Shown: piece after piece, positions 11,853 to 21,640 of the stretch
Layout of the letters: each line of letters begins with the position of its first letter
Position numbering within the stretch: the stretch's first letter is position 1
DNA from: Isoetes taiwanensis
Lineage: Eukaryota > Streptophyta > Lycopodiopsida > Isoetales > Isoetaceae
Assembly: GCA_021234155.1 (NCBI GenBank)
Contig: JAJEKV010000004.1
Coordinates: forward strand, 28,417,698-28,481,697
Direction: 5' to 3'
Length of the DNA: 64,000 nt
Notes under the pieces: model-generated
Told to the model about the DNA's origin: nothing
What the model saw: only the letters and a program-made list of their open reading frames with translations
Database searches by the model: none
Translations under genes and position numbers: made by a program

Positions 11853-12660
11853 CAACAGAATAAGACATCTGCCCATTATATTCAGATAAGCACGTATTCA
11901 AACCTGATAATAAAAGTTAAAATATATCCTAGTGTATGAATAGAATAGAAGTATGCATCCTTCCGCTATAAAACTTGTAAAGCTAGTTATTCTTTGCCAC
12001 ATCTTTGTTATAGCAAGAACTGGAGTAAGCATCTGCCGCAACATCGCTGGCATCCAGTTATTTCAACAATTTATTCCACCATGTAAGGAAAGGTGAAAAA
12101 AAACTCTAGACAATTTGCTTATGCCCAGGTCTGCTATAAATCGACAGCCATTTTGGCTCCTCATAGTAAATCGACCATTTGCATCCAATTTCTGGTATAA
12201 TTTTGACCAATCCGGCCCATGCCTTTTTTTTCTTTCTTCAAGATGTATGTGAATGCAGCTACAACCATGAAATCGGCATGAGTGCCAACAAATCGTGTAG
12301 GCCGCCATATTGGCGCTAGGAAAAAACTCTCGGGCAGAGCCCTAAAATACATAGTCCAAAATTTTTCCTTGTATTTTGTCAAGAAAACCCCAACTTTGCC
12401 AAAACTTGGCTTTTTGAAAATTATAAAGAAGCTTCTCGAAGCATATAAAATAGTGTTCAAGGGATTTTGCACATTGCCAAAGCATTGCAAAAATATTTTT
12501 TCACCCTTAAATATATAAAGCAACAAAAAATGTATTTTTACAAATATGCAACATATATTTCAGATGAAGTTCAAGTGTTCTAGTGTTATGAAAGATCTCT
12601 AGAACACTATTGAGTGTCCAAGCAAAATTGATTAATTAAAGCAAAATAGCTTCAATAATA
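11853..12660. other. No gene recognised
   Basis: AT-rich. Frames of 78-121 codons on both strands around 12,060-12,530 overlap one another and show no recognisable motif. Confidence 0.4.
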
Positions 12661-12775
12661 ATAATAATAAAAAACCCGGCCTAGACTAGTAATCACTAGT
12701 CTAAACATCTGCCTTGGTCAATCCCTTGGTAGCATTATCATCCTATGCCTAAGTAGAGCACACTTACCATAGTAT
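12661..12775. repeat. Dispersed repeat, paired with 3430-3550
   Basis: Partner of 3430-3550, sharing ACATCTGCC and TCAATCCCTTGG. An (AAT)n run precedes it, and it contains a small palindrome, GACTAGTAATCACTAGTC. Confidence 0.6.
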
Positions 12776-13438
12776 CAAGTACCATGCATAATGCATATTA
12801 AACAAAAACCCCAATATCTATATCTTTCCGAAGTTATTTTATCTGCATCAGCCTTTAACTTTTCATGCCATATCACCACTAAGACTAGGTAAAAGTACTT
12901 GGAAAACCAAGTTCTATGTCATTACATTATGTCATTATAACCACAACGTGTATAACCCATAGTGTACTATAAATGTTTGAGCAAAACTCTGATATCATAT
13001 TACAATGCTTCAAGTACAATTTAGATATCATGTCTATACCAAAATCATAATAGAACTATGTAAAATCTATGTAAAGGTCAGATCAGCTATATTATGTTAT
13101 GTCATTTCTCACACTTTTTGTGTAGTGTGTACAGTGGAAATTCAGCATAGAGAAATCAAAAAATAAGAACTACCCGGTCCTGTAGACTGTATTTCAGAGA
13201 TAAAAAAACATATAGTGGAACTAGATGAAATAAGTTTTGCATATGGAAAATGGATAAAAATCCCAACTACACCAATTGGTCATGTCATTCAAGAAGACAA
13301 ATATTGTAATAACCAAACCGTTGTATTTGAGTATATCATAATCATGTATTGCAGCAACTGCTTCAAGCTATCCTCACCATCCTATTGTCCAACTTCAACA
13401 TAAAAAGCAAGAGATACAATAAGAGGAAAATCCCGTAC
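12776..13438. other. No gene recognised
   Basis: AT-rich interval between the dispersed repeat and exon-like module 3. Its order and spacing parallel 3551-3957. Confidence 0.4.
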
Positions 13439-13555
13439 CTACAACCAACCAGTACCTCGTTAGCATATTCATGGTAACAAGGCAAGGGCCAGAAGATACA
13501 TAGGGATTTTCAGTTTATGACTGATCACCTATTGTCTCTCCTGCCCTTTCTGCTA
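13439..13555 (-). other. Exon-like module, copy 3 of 3
   Basis: The minus strand ends TTGGTTGTAG followed by GTACGGG. It aligns by eye with 3958-4072 along most of its length, including CTTCTGGCCCTTGCC and the AACTGA block upstream. One frame gives SSGPCLVTMNMLTRYWLVVG beside HFGPCTFTIFMLIVYWLAAG in copy 2, suggesting that frame may once have coded for a membrane segment; it has a stop upstream in both copies. The product is unknown. Confidence 0.35.
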
Positions 13556-14602
13556 GTCTTAAACAAAAGGAAATTTTGGAAATATAAGCTCAGATGCTAA
13601 ACCAGAATTTTTATTGAAAAACGTTCCTTATGTAAACCTTTTAGCATATAGCACTTTGTATGTAAGAGTAAATAAACATTAAATATCTGTAATAGCCCAT
13701 GCACTATTAAAAGTCAGAGATGTTAAACAATTCCAAAGTATGTCCAGTTTTCTACTTTAGATATCATATTTTGTATTGTTAAATATATCAGTCAGTAGAA
13801 ATCGGCATCAGTCTGGTAAAATCTCAAAGAGCAGCCCTGTTTTTAGAATCAAAGTGTGAATCCTAGTAGCGTTATTATTGTCTATCTGTAATATATTGCT
13901 AAAGTTACAGACCTGCAACATGCATTATTGTACTTTCAATGTATTATGTAAACTGGAAAAACCAATCATAACATCAAATTTGTCTAAAATTTATTGCAAG
14001 AACCTAGTATTCATCTGGTTCCATGCCATCACCCTGAGTTTCCTTAACATTTTATGCACTATGGTAGTCCTCCTGGCGCCGTCCTCCAAAAGCTTTGGAA
14101 GCACGTTGATTTCCTTGTCTATCCTCTCCGTTTATTGAAGTTTCGCTTCTGATTGAAGCCACCTCTAGCCATTCTAGAGTCCATAGGGTGTTCAGATTTG
14201 TAGCTATCTAACTCTTCTTGCAGTATTGCTAGGTTGAGCGCCTCTAATGCCTCTTCTTCCGAACCAGAGGTTTCACATCCGTCTGAGTCATATCCCATGG
14301 ATAAGAATGTCAGTCCGGTCACAAAATGGGTATACGACATGTCTTAAAAACTCCAAAGTTGTACGGTAGGCATATGCGACATGTCTTAAAAATGTGTGTG
14401 GAAAAACTAAGGTGTCTTATATGATTATGTGGCCCAATCATATCTTCACAAATTTAAGACAGGGGTGCCGTGGAAAAAGGGCCTTAGTCCATCTTGATTT
14501 AGTTCAGTATTGGGAAACCCATATAAATAACAATCTGTTCTTATGCCCAGTATCGAGCACCAGTTTCTAGTTATGTTATAAAGATCAAATGGTGGAAGAG
14601 GG
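13556..14602. other. Intergenic; one acidic minus-strand frame at 14119-14340
   Basis: The minus-strand frame 14119-14340 (73 codons) is acidic in the middle (SGSEEEALEALNLAILQEEL) and ends basic (GGFNQKRNFNKRRG). It could be a remnant of a retroelement gag or of a host exon; I do not recognise it. A 15-bp repeat, CGACATGTCTTAAAA, occurs twice at about 14335 and 14378. Confidence 0.3.
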
Positions 14603-14709
14603 GGATAACACCCTGGAACAAGGGTGTTATGCCCTATTATAACAAACGAGGGCCGGAGGCCCGAGTTTGTTATAGTAGGGCATAACACCCGAGTTCTAGG
14701 GTGTTATCC
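14603..14709. repeat. 107-bp foldback palindrome (MITE-like)
   Basis: The two halves are reverse complements with few mismatches: the left arm starts GGATAACACCCT and the right arm ends AGGGTGTTATCC. The inner stem pairs GCCCTATTATAACAAAC with GTTTGTTATAGTAGGGC around a GC-rich centre (GGCCGGAGGCCC). Each arm also holds its own small hairpin (TAACACCCT to AGGGTGTTA). No coding is present. It may be a foldback-type miniature element; no clear TSD was found. Confidence 0.85.
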
Positions 14710-15250
14710 GCCTTAACAGTGGTTTTGTAGTGGTTTTATGGTGGTTTTCATAACATGCTAGGTGTTTATAGCCATTTCGCGTAACAAACTAGGTGTTTAT
14801 GCATGTTTTAATGTGTTACGAGTGGGTAACACTCTTGCAACCAACGACTGAGATCTACTTGAGGGCCAGATTGTTAAGGTTGAGTAATTATATGACATTT
14901 CATATGAGTAATTATATGTGTTTAATGGCTCATGTGTTAATGGCTCATGTGTGATCATTGGATCAAAGGATGAACTTCGGAATATACCAAATCAAGGATG
15001 GAGGATTTTACACCTCACACCCATGTATAGCAAAACGCTCCCCATATGCCATGAAATACTCCCCATATGCCATGAAATACGTACGGGGAATATGAACCAA
15101 TTCCAAATGAATGTTATGACCATTGCCACAGAAAACAAATATGCACAAAATATGCACATTTTTTTGTCCATTAACAAACTGCCACAGAAAACACCCCTTA
15201 ACACAATTACCAATAGCAACAACCTAAACATAACAGAATAGTTGACACAT
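14710..15250. other. Intergenic with short duplications
   Basis: Contains GTTAATGGCTCATGTGT twice in tandem (about 14920-14952) and CTCCCCATATGCCATGAAAT twice (about 15038-15081). No supported gene. Confidence 0.5.
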
Positions 15251-15289
15251 TGAGAAACAAATTGTGCCAGCTGCTGCATCGGATGAGTT

Positions 15290-15570
15290 TCAAACAGAAA
15301 TGGACAGTGCGAAAACTGCTACAATTTGACCATCCCATAACATATTTCTACGATTCCTGCAAGTCCAACATACATCTGGTATACACAGGAAACAAGCTTC
15401 TTGAAGAAGCCTTTCAGCAAAGAAAACCCTTTCAATGGCAGCAAGACAACGGAGAAATGCTATATGTACAAAGTGCAGCAACAATACTAACCCTGCATGG
15501 TTCTCAAGGATACCTTCAAGGTCCCATGCTCGCCATCCCATGCAATACACTACCATCGAAGCAGGGACAA
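15290..15570 (-). other. Possible continuation of the 15.6-kb coding segment
   Basis: A minus-strand frame of 88 codons (15290-15556) lies just downstream of the 15571-15891 frame. A splice-like block reading CIAWDGEHGTLK sits between GGTAG and GTATCC. Its composition is partly cysteine-rich and hydrophobic. I cannot define exons with confidence. Confidence 0.2.
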
Positions 15571-16173
15571 TTATATAATTTGAGTTCTCTTCGACCCTCT
15601 ATTAGCCATGTCTCCACCCAGAGCAATTGGCACTACTGCTCCACAGCCCGTGTACTTTTCAAGCAAATCATTGACACTGCCAAAGACTGGTGTGTCTGTA
15701 TCCAGCACAGAAAATAGGGACTCTGGAAGAAAACGTGCCACCATCAAGGAATCAAACAGCAGACCTGAGGAACCTTCCAGCAATCCACATGCCACATAGC
15801 TGGAGTCATAGATATACTCCTTGAATACGCACACTAATTTCTTTACCTCTGATGGAGACATAATGCAGAAATCTGATATTGGCAATTCCACCTCAATCTC
15901 AAAGTTATTGTTGCTAGCAAAAATTCAGCAATCCCAGAATTTAGAAACGAGGCCCTACCTCAAGAGCATCTGCATGCCTTCCACAGATGGAATTGGCATT
16001 GGCAAAACATCTCCAACAGTAAGCGCACTGCAGCAGGAGCTAACATCTCCAAGCCTAAAACCCTTCCTCAAACCCCTACAAGCTGCCACGGCACTCCTCT
16101 CTGTCGGCCTTCCCCCAGCGTCCAAGCATCCGTGGGACACATTTGTTTCACTGCGCCGCCCGCCCCCACACAT
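15571..16173 (-). CDS. Unrecognised coding segment sharing a motif with the LINE A 5' ORF
   Basis: Two minus-strand blocks look coding. The first runs from ATG at 16171-16173 to about 15959 and meets a donor-like GTAGGG; it is GC-richer than its surroundings and reads LRKGFRLGDVSSCCSALTVG and PMPIPSVEGMQMLL. The second (about 15891 down to 15571) reads ISDFCIMSPSEVKKLVCVF, then VACGLLEGSSGLLFDSL, RFLPESLF and NDLLEKYTG. The second block matches the LINE A ORF at 4199-4450 over about 30 residues. I could not find a junction that keeps one frame across both blocks. The family is unknown; it could be a host gene, a gene fragment, or an LINE 5' remnant. Confidence 0.45.
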
Positions 16174-16587
16174 GGCACAAATCCAGACCTCACAATCTGC
16201 AAAATCAAGGGCTGAGATCTGTGCATGTCAGAGGGGGGCCAGTAAAGCAGATTCTATAAACAAAAAAACCACTTCATTTAACAAAAAAACCATTTTCGCC
16301 AAACCATTGGCCAAATCATAGGAAGTAGTCACTATTGTATTGAGTTGATCCAAGGGTATTAGGGCTATCCTGGAAAATTTCCTTAAACAAAACTTCAAAA
16401 AATAAAACCACAAAGATGATAATCTCTTTTTCTCTTTTTCATCTCCATTTTGATGATACTTAATTCTTGCAACCCTACAAATAACTGGCATTTCCTACAT
16501 GCCACTAAGAAAGGTGCCCTTCTTGAAGCTGATACAAAGCAATATAGTATCATATTGCAGCATGTTCCGAAGCATGCATAGAACTGG
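16174..16587. other. Spacer downstream of PAS2
   Basis: This separates the unknown segment from the PAS2 stop codon and should include the PAS2 3'UTR (minus strand). The nearest A-rich candidates for 3' end formation are in the AATAAAACC region near 16400, read on the other strand; no clear signal is assigned. Confidence 0.4.
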
Positions 16588-18592
16588 CTATTGGCTTTTT
16601 TTTGTCTTGCCATTTAACACTTTGTTTCTCTGACCAATCATGTAAGTATACATGTACGGACTACCTACAGGACATAAGATGGTCATGTTAGACCTGATTA
16701 AAAACATAAATAGCACATTGCCTCTGATTACCTGGAACATATGCAAGAAGCACCAAAATAGATGCATAATAGTAATCAAAAGCAAAGTTGAGCTTATTTG
16801 GCATCCTAATACAATACAAATCTGACACCTGCAAAAAGCCCTCTTTTGATATAAGTACATGATAGAACACAAAACATAAAAGCATTAAACCACTACACAC
16901 AAAATCATACTAATGTCTAGACTATGCATTTTGAATATCTTTTGAAAACTCCTCAGCCATTTTCCCAAGTATTGCTGCTAACCTTCATGTATGGCAAAGC
17001 CAGGTAAGTAAGTCCAACCTCCCCAAATATCCCAGATGGGTAAAGGAACATGAAGGTACTGTATCTGTGAAAGCAAAGATAAAAAGGCTCAGGACATGCT
17101 CGTACATTTGTTTCTATATCCAACTAGGAATGTGCCTACCGCAACCACTGTAGAAACCCAGGGGTCCATCCAACGCCTTCTTTTAAAGCAAAAAATGAAT
17201 AACGAATCACCTAAATACCATTCACATTGCAGAGATAAGCCAATCAGAAAAAGAAAAGAACACAAAGGTAAGTCCAGTTCTGTTAGGTCTGTTTTTGTCA
17301 GGGAACAGCTCGACAATGGCCATATTACTCTACATTTATGTCCTACAAGTAGATAGCTTTTGGCAGGTCACAACTTCAGACTTAACAAGTACTCAATCTG
17401 AGAATTCAGTCACTAATATCTTGATGAGGAGGGGTTTTCTTTTAAACAGTCTATGTCCTCATCCTCAGAAAGGCTGTGAAGTACCGTAAACTGCTGATTC
17501 ATTTTGATTGCTGAAGTCTGCTTGTTAATATATCCTTTTACCTATCTGTCACATGACTCAGCTGATGTGTCACTCGACAGCTCATTATCTGCCTGCTGAT
17601 GTGACCTATATCACAACGGCATATCCATGCCCTACTTTTAGTTCGTTTGTTCCATATTGTTATCACTTTTCTCGCTGTTAAAGTACTTTCATAGCATTGT
17701 TGCTATTTACATTGGCAGATGGCAGAATATTTGTTATCCTTAAAAGACCCAATTTCAAAACACAGCATCAATTCTTTATGAGACCAGCAGTTTGGTCAAG
17801 GTCATACACATACTGCAACTAGCTGCAAACTGTATCCCTGATTGTTCTAAATCTTTCCATTATAGAAGTCATCGAGCTCATTCATTTAGACCTTAATTTC
17901 AAACAAGTAAAATATGTACCTCAGTGATCGACCAGCTAAGGATGAGAACTGAGACGATCCAATGCTTTTGTATCTGTCACGGGATACGTATCAGAAAGGC
18001 AACACTGTTGGTATTAAAAGCAAATAAATGATGCACTATGTACCTGAGGAAAACTCCAAAGAATGCCCCACGTGACATAAATTCTTGACGCGATTTGAGG
18101 TAACGTAGCTGATACAGGAGATCTCACAATACCTGCAAGGAACTCATCTACTTTAGAAAAGAGAGACCATGCAAAGCCATTTGAGTCCTCAATTGAATAA
18201 CGAAACAAGTATGAGCTGCCTCACCAACTAAGCTGTTGAAGATCTTCAGTGTTGAGGATAAACACACAGATATTGTAAAGATATTAGTGACCATGTAAGG
18301 TCATGCAAGCACTAATGTCACTGCTTATGGTGATGACTTACTTCGACTAGTGCTGCAGTCTGCCAGATTTGCAGGGGTTTCTTGATGGCTTCATATACTG
18401 CTTCAGATCCTGTGTCCCTCAGTGCTATGATTGCCAGGGCCAAAATTTGTGCCCTTCCATTCAAGTTTCTTCAGCAATATTTGTTAAAAAATAAGATAAG
18501 AAGACAAGCATAAACCTTGAAGCATACCAGCCAAGACACAAGACAGAGTTGTAAATGGAAAGATATGTCCTCTTAAACCCCCAGTTTGCCAT
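16588..18592 (-). CDS. PAS2: Very-long-chain (3R)-3-hydroxyacyl-CoA dehydratase, PASTICCINO2/HACD family
   Basis: The enzyme removes water from 3-hydroxyacyl-CoA in the third step of very-long-chain fatty acid elongation, in the ER membrane with KCS, KCR and ECR. Nine minus-strand exons with GT-AG borders: 18592-18528, 18453-18342, 18243-18225, 18132-18044, 17973-17920, 17210-17140, 17064-16983, 16828-16732, 16664-16588. They sum to 666 nt, or 221 codons plus TAG, the length I recall for Arabidopsis PAS2. Family blocks seen: GIVRSPVSATLPQI, ILSWSITE, VIRYSFFALKE, LYPSGIFGEVGL, RMPNKLNFAFDYYYASILVL and MIGQRNKVL. The catalytic Tyr and Glu are Tyr145 and Glu152. The start is the only Met in frame, at MANWGFKRTYLSIYN. 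There is no stop or frameshift; this looks functional. Exon 3 is only 19 nt. Confidence 0.96.
18225..18243 (-). other. PAS2: PAS2 micro-exon 3 (19 nt)
   Basis: It encodes IFNSLVG together with one base of the next exon. It lies between an acceptor ending CTGAAG and the donor GTGAGG. Leaving it out would shift the frame, so correct recognition of this micro-exon decides whether the enzyme is made. Confidence 0.85.
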
Positions 18593-20557
18593 TGAAGCTC
18601 TTCCCAGATCTGAATATATAAGCCATAAAATAAAATAGGAAAGCCAAAAGAAAATAAACTGCACAGGATGAAATGATTAAGATGGACATTTGCATTGACA
18701 ACAGGTTCTCAAATATATTCTATAAAATTGAAGAGCTTGAAATTCATAATCCACAACATTAGCAATGCAAAAATAAGCAATCTTCAACCTTAATCTGATA
18801 TGCACAATGCCAGCAAATTTTGGGTCAAGGCGCTATATGTCAGCCACATTCCACAAATTCCACAGTGGAAGGGCTTCAAGTAAGAGTACTGTTACTATGC
18901 CCTTATTTGAAGAAAACCTGAGTTCTTTATTATGAAGTATCATAGAAATTCGTCTGTTAGTTTGATATGGATGCATTTTGAAAAATACTTCTGTCCATTT
19001 GTAGGTTGGTAAATGCAGGAAAGAAAGAAGATTTTATTACTGACTCAAAATTTAGAGAATTTTTGTTTTTAATATCCACTAATTTTATCTCATCCCAAAC
19101 TCGCTTAATGGCTGTGTTTGGCGAACAGAACTTCAATTGATTATGCCCTTCAACAAAAAATTCTATAATTTCGGATCCCAAGCTGTGATGCCTTCAATGA
19201 TCTTTCAGCCAATTGGTCCCAACATTGGAAAAGCAAAACTGCATTCTCCTACACCATTCCTGTGCCAATCTTTTGGCTGCCCGCTAGCCCTTCTACTTAT
19301 GTTCTCAATGGAGTAAGATTGAAAATGGCCACGATATCCTCATTTTAAGCATCCGTATTGATAAGTCTCGCATGTGCTGAAAAGGTCCTGCTTTCCGCGC
19401 CTGCATTCGATAAACAAACGCACATTTGACAGAAAAAGATAGCTATGCAGACACTTGACCATTACACTACTGGATTACACTTTCAACCAACTCATGGTGA
19501 TGTAGCCCCTCAATAAGTTAATGCTTGCTGCTGCATCTCCCACAAATTCTGATTTAGAATCAGATGCAAAATCACTTTGAAGACAGCTCTCACAATCTCC
19601 TAACTCAGCTTCATCTCCTTGCGGTATTATGTTACACTCATATAATGTAAGTGTCAACCAACTTTCCTTCAGATTGGATGAGTTGCACACATCGTTGGCA
19701 TACTCATTTATCAAAAAAGGAGAATTTTCTCATAAGCAAAAACACAATTGATGCAGGGCCAGACTTAAACAATGAAAAAACGATGGTAAAAAAATTTTTG
19801 CAAGAAAAGGCCCACTAGACACCATTTCCCAAAGAGGCAATCTTTGATGGAGCTGTTCTAGGCATGGTGAATGCAAGAAGCCGATTCCCTGTTACTATTT
19901 TCATGATGCAAACGATACAGACATACTAAGAAGCTAGCAAAGAGGAGCTTGGTTTAATGGATTCTTTATCAAAAGCGCCCTATGGAATCTAGTTAGTTTC
20001 AGAAATTAGAAATTTGGAAGTTTGAAAGTATAGACATTGCAGGTATTTTAACCCCATTGTATAGGCTTATGGAGGAATTAGCACACAACATGTGCTCCGG
20101 ATATTATCTATAAAATACCAAACCCAATAAGCATTGGCTAGACCACCAAACCCAATAAGCATTGGTTAGACCACGGGGCAATTCCAAAACTTCAATCTGG
20201 TGGCAATGCATGAAAGGCATATGAGAAGCGCTAAACCTTAATATGCTGAACGAAAGCTCACTCAACCGTCTTCAACAGGAAAGTTGAGTCTCGGCATATT
20301 TTCTATTCAGTAATCAGGGGGGCTGCGAGATTTTGTCGATTGGATTTCAACTCGAATGCTGAAATGTTTTCCAGAGATGCTTATGCTAAGTGTTTTGCAC
20401 AAATGCTTAAATGCGGCACGATGCTTATGCAAAAGCAGCTTCAATCCGGCAACCTAAATCCTAAACTAGACTTCAATTCGGCACTTTAAACTACCTAATG
20501 CTAAACGATTTTAAGAAGTCAGAAAGCAATGTCTATAACAATATAATAGGAGCTTAC
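18593..20557 (-). other. Probable long 5'UTR intron of PAS2
   Basis: An acceptor (TATTCAG, about 18610-18616) lies 17 nt before the PAS2 ATG, and a consensus donor GTAAGC lies at about 20552-20557. The 1.9 kb between has no coding block I recognise. A 79-codon minus-strand frame at 19475-19714 is acidic and unassigned. A near-exact 28-bp direct repeat (AAACCCAATAAGCATTGG core) sits at 20119-20174. Confidence 0.5.
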
Positions 20558-20616
20558 CTGACCACTTCGAAAACTGAGATCTCCTCAAAATCGGCAGACA
20601 TGGGCACGCGTATTTC
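20558..20616 (-). other. Probable 5'UTR exon of PAS2 with an upstream ATG
   Basis: This 59-nt block is bounded by an acceptor (GACGCAG) and a strong donor (GTAAGC). Its only ATG opens MSADFEEISVFEVV. If spliced to the acceptor before PAS2, that frame stops after about 26 codons, just past the PAS2 ATG and out of frame with it. It would then be an overlapping upstream ORF. It could instead belong to another transcript. Confidence 0.45.
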
Positions 20617-21189
20617 CTGCGTCAAAATAAAAATGTAGATAACTGATATACGTATTGTAGTTCCTTTGGATTGGCAGTACATTTAGTAACTAGTTGTGCT
20701 AAAGTGTTTTATTGCAATATTTCATTTCGTGCGGGGGGGGGCTGGTTTCTTGCAAGGCTGGGACTATGATTCCTGCCACGTATTATATGCAAAATTGTAT
20801 ATTTTGCCATATTTGAGTAGCTGCTTAATTACACTTAAAGGTCATATTTCTATTTTTGAGTGTTTTGGATGGGTTTTTTTGAAATGCTTGTGGAAAGAAA
20901 TATAGATTGCGATTTTTAGAAAGTGGATAAGGCAGACATCTGCGCTGTCATGCCCAAAAGGTCGGGCGTGCTCCAGCTTCCTATGCTAGGCATCGGTAGC
21001 AATAGTCGAGCTCCAACAAGTTGTTGTTCCCCACACCATTGATTCTGAAGGACTGGTGGAAGAACCGAAGTTTTTTCTGCATATCTTTTGCACTCCGAGA
21101 ATGGAAGCCGTTGTAGGCTTCCTGAACCGGCGTGTGAGGCCGCTTTAGATCTGGGTTTTTGTCGCTCAAATGATTACGGCGAGGATCGG
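20617..21189. other. Region upstream of PAS2
   Basis: Should hold the PAS2 promoter and first untranslated exon (minus strand). GC content rises from about 20,920 onward. No TATA box or start site is assigned. Confidence 0.35.
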
Positions 21190-21640
21190 GGGCTCTGGCG
21201 AGGTGCGGGATACTTTTACCCTGGCTTTGGCGATCCCGGAGGATGGGATCCCCAAGAGTGTGATTCGGGAGGACGGGATCCCATCTTACCATGCAATAAC
21301 TGCTCAAAATTCCTGGCACTAATAGGAATTTTGTGTGGGATTTTCTCCCTCAATCCGTCATGGAATCGGATGGGATCAATTCGTGGCTGATCGGAATTAG
21401 GTGGGCGAGAGAAACAGGTAGCAATAGAGGAGGAAGCAGGGCGAGCGCCGCTGCGATGGCCTCACTTCGATCCGACAAATAAATCAGCCAGAACTGCGCA
21501 GTAAGCCATTAACTGCACAGTTAACTGTGGGATTCCGGAGGAGGGGACGTAGGAATCTTGCATGGGGATTCTGGAGGACAGGATTTCCACCTCCGGGATC
21601 CCCAAAACCAGGGTAAATATATCTTCACCCCTCTGGCGAG
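21190..21640. repeat. Imperfect inverted repeat about 450 bp across
   Basis: The left part (21,199-21,270) reads TTTTACCCTGGCTTTGGCGA then TCCCGGAGGATGGGATCCCC. The right part (21,560-21,625), reverse-complemented, reads TTTACCCTGGTTTTGGGGAT then CCCGGAGG. Shorter matching blocks (GGGAGGAC / GGAGGACAGG, CTGGCGAGG) flank these. It is GC-rich compared with its surroundings. It may be a decayed foldback element. Confidence 0.55.

Noticed and set aside
18014-18208. Minus-strand 64-codon frame taken as one exon
   Set aside because: Only the GIVRSPVSAT to WSFPQ part is exon 4 of PAS2; the leading and trailing codons are intron.
20981-21390. Overlapping 100-112-codon frames on both strands
   Set aside because: They fall in the GC-rich inverted-repeat region, lack a recognised motif, and shadow each other.
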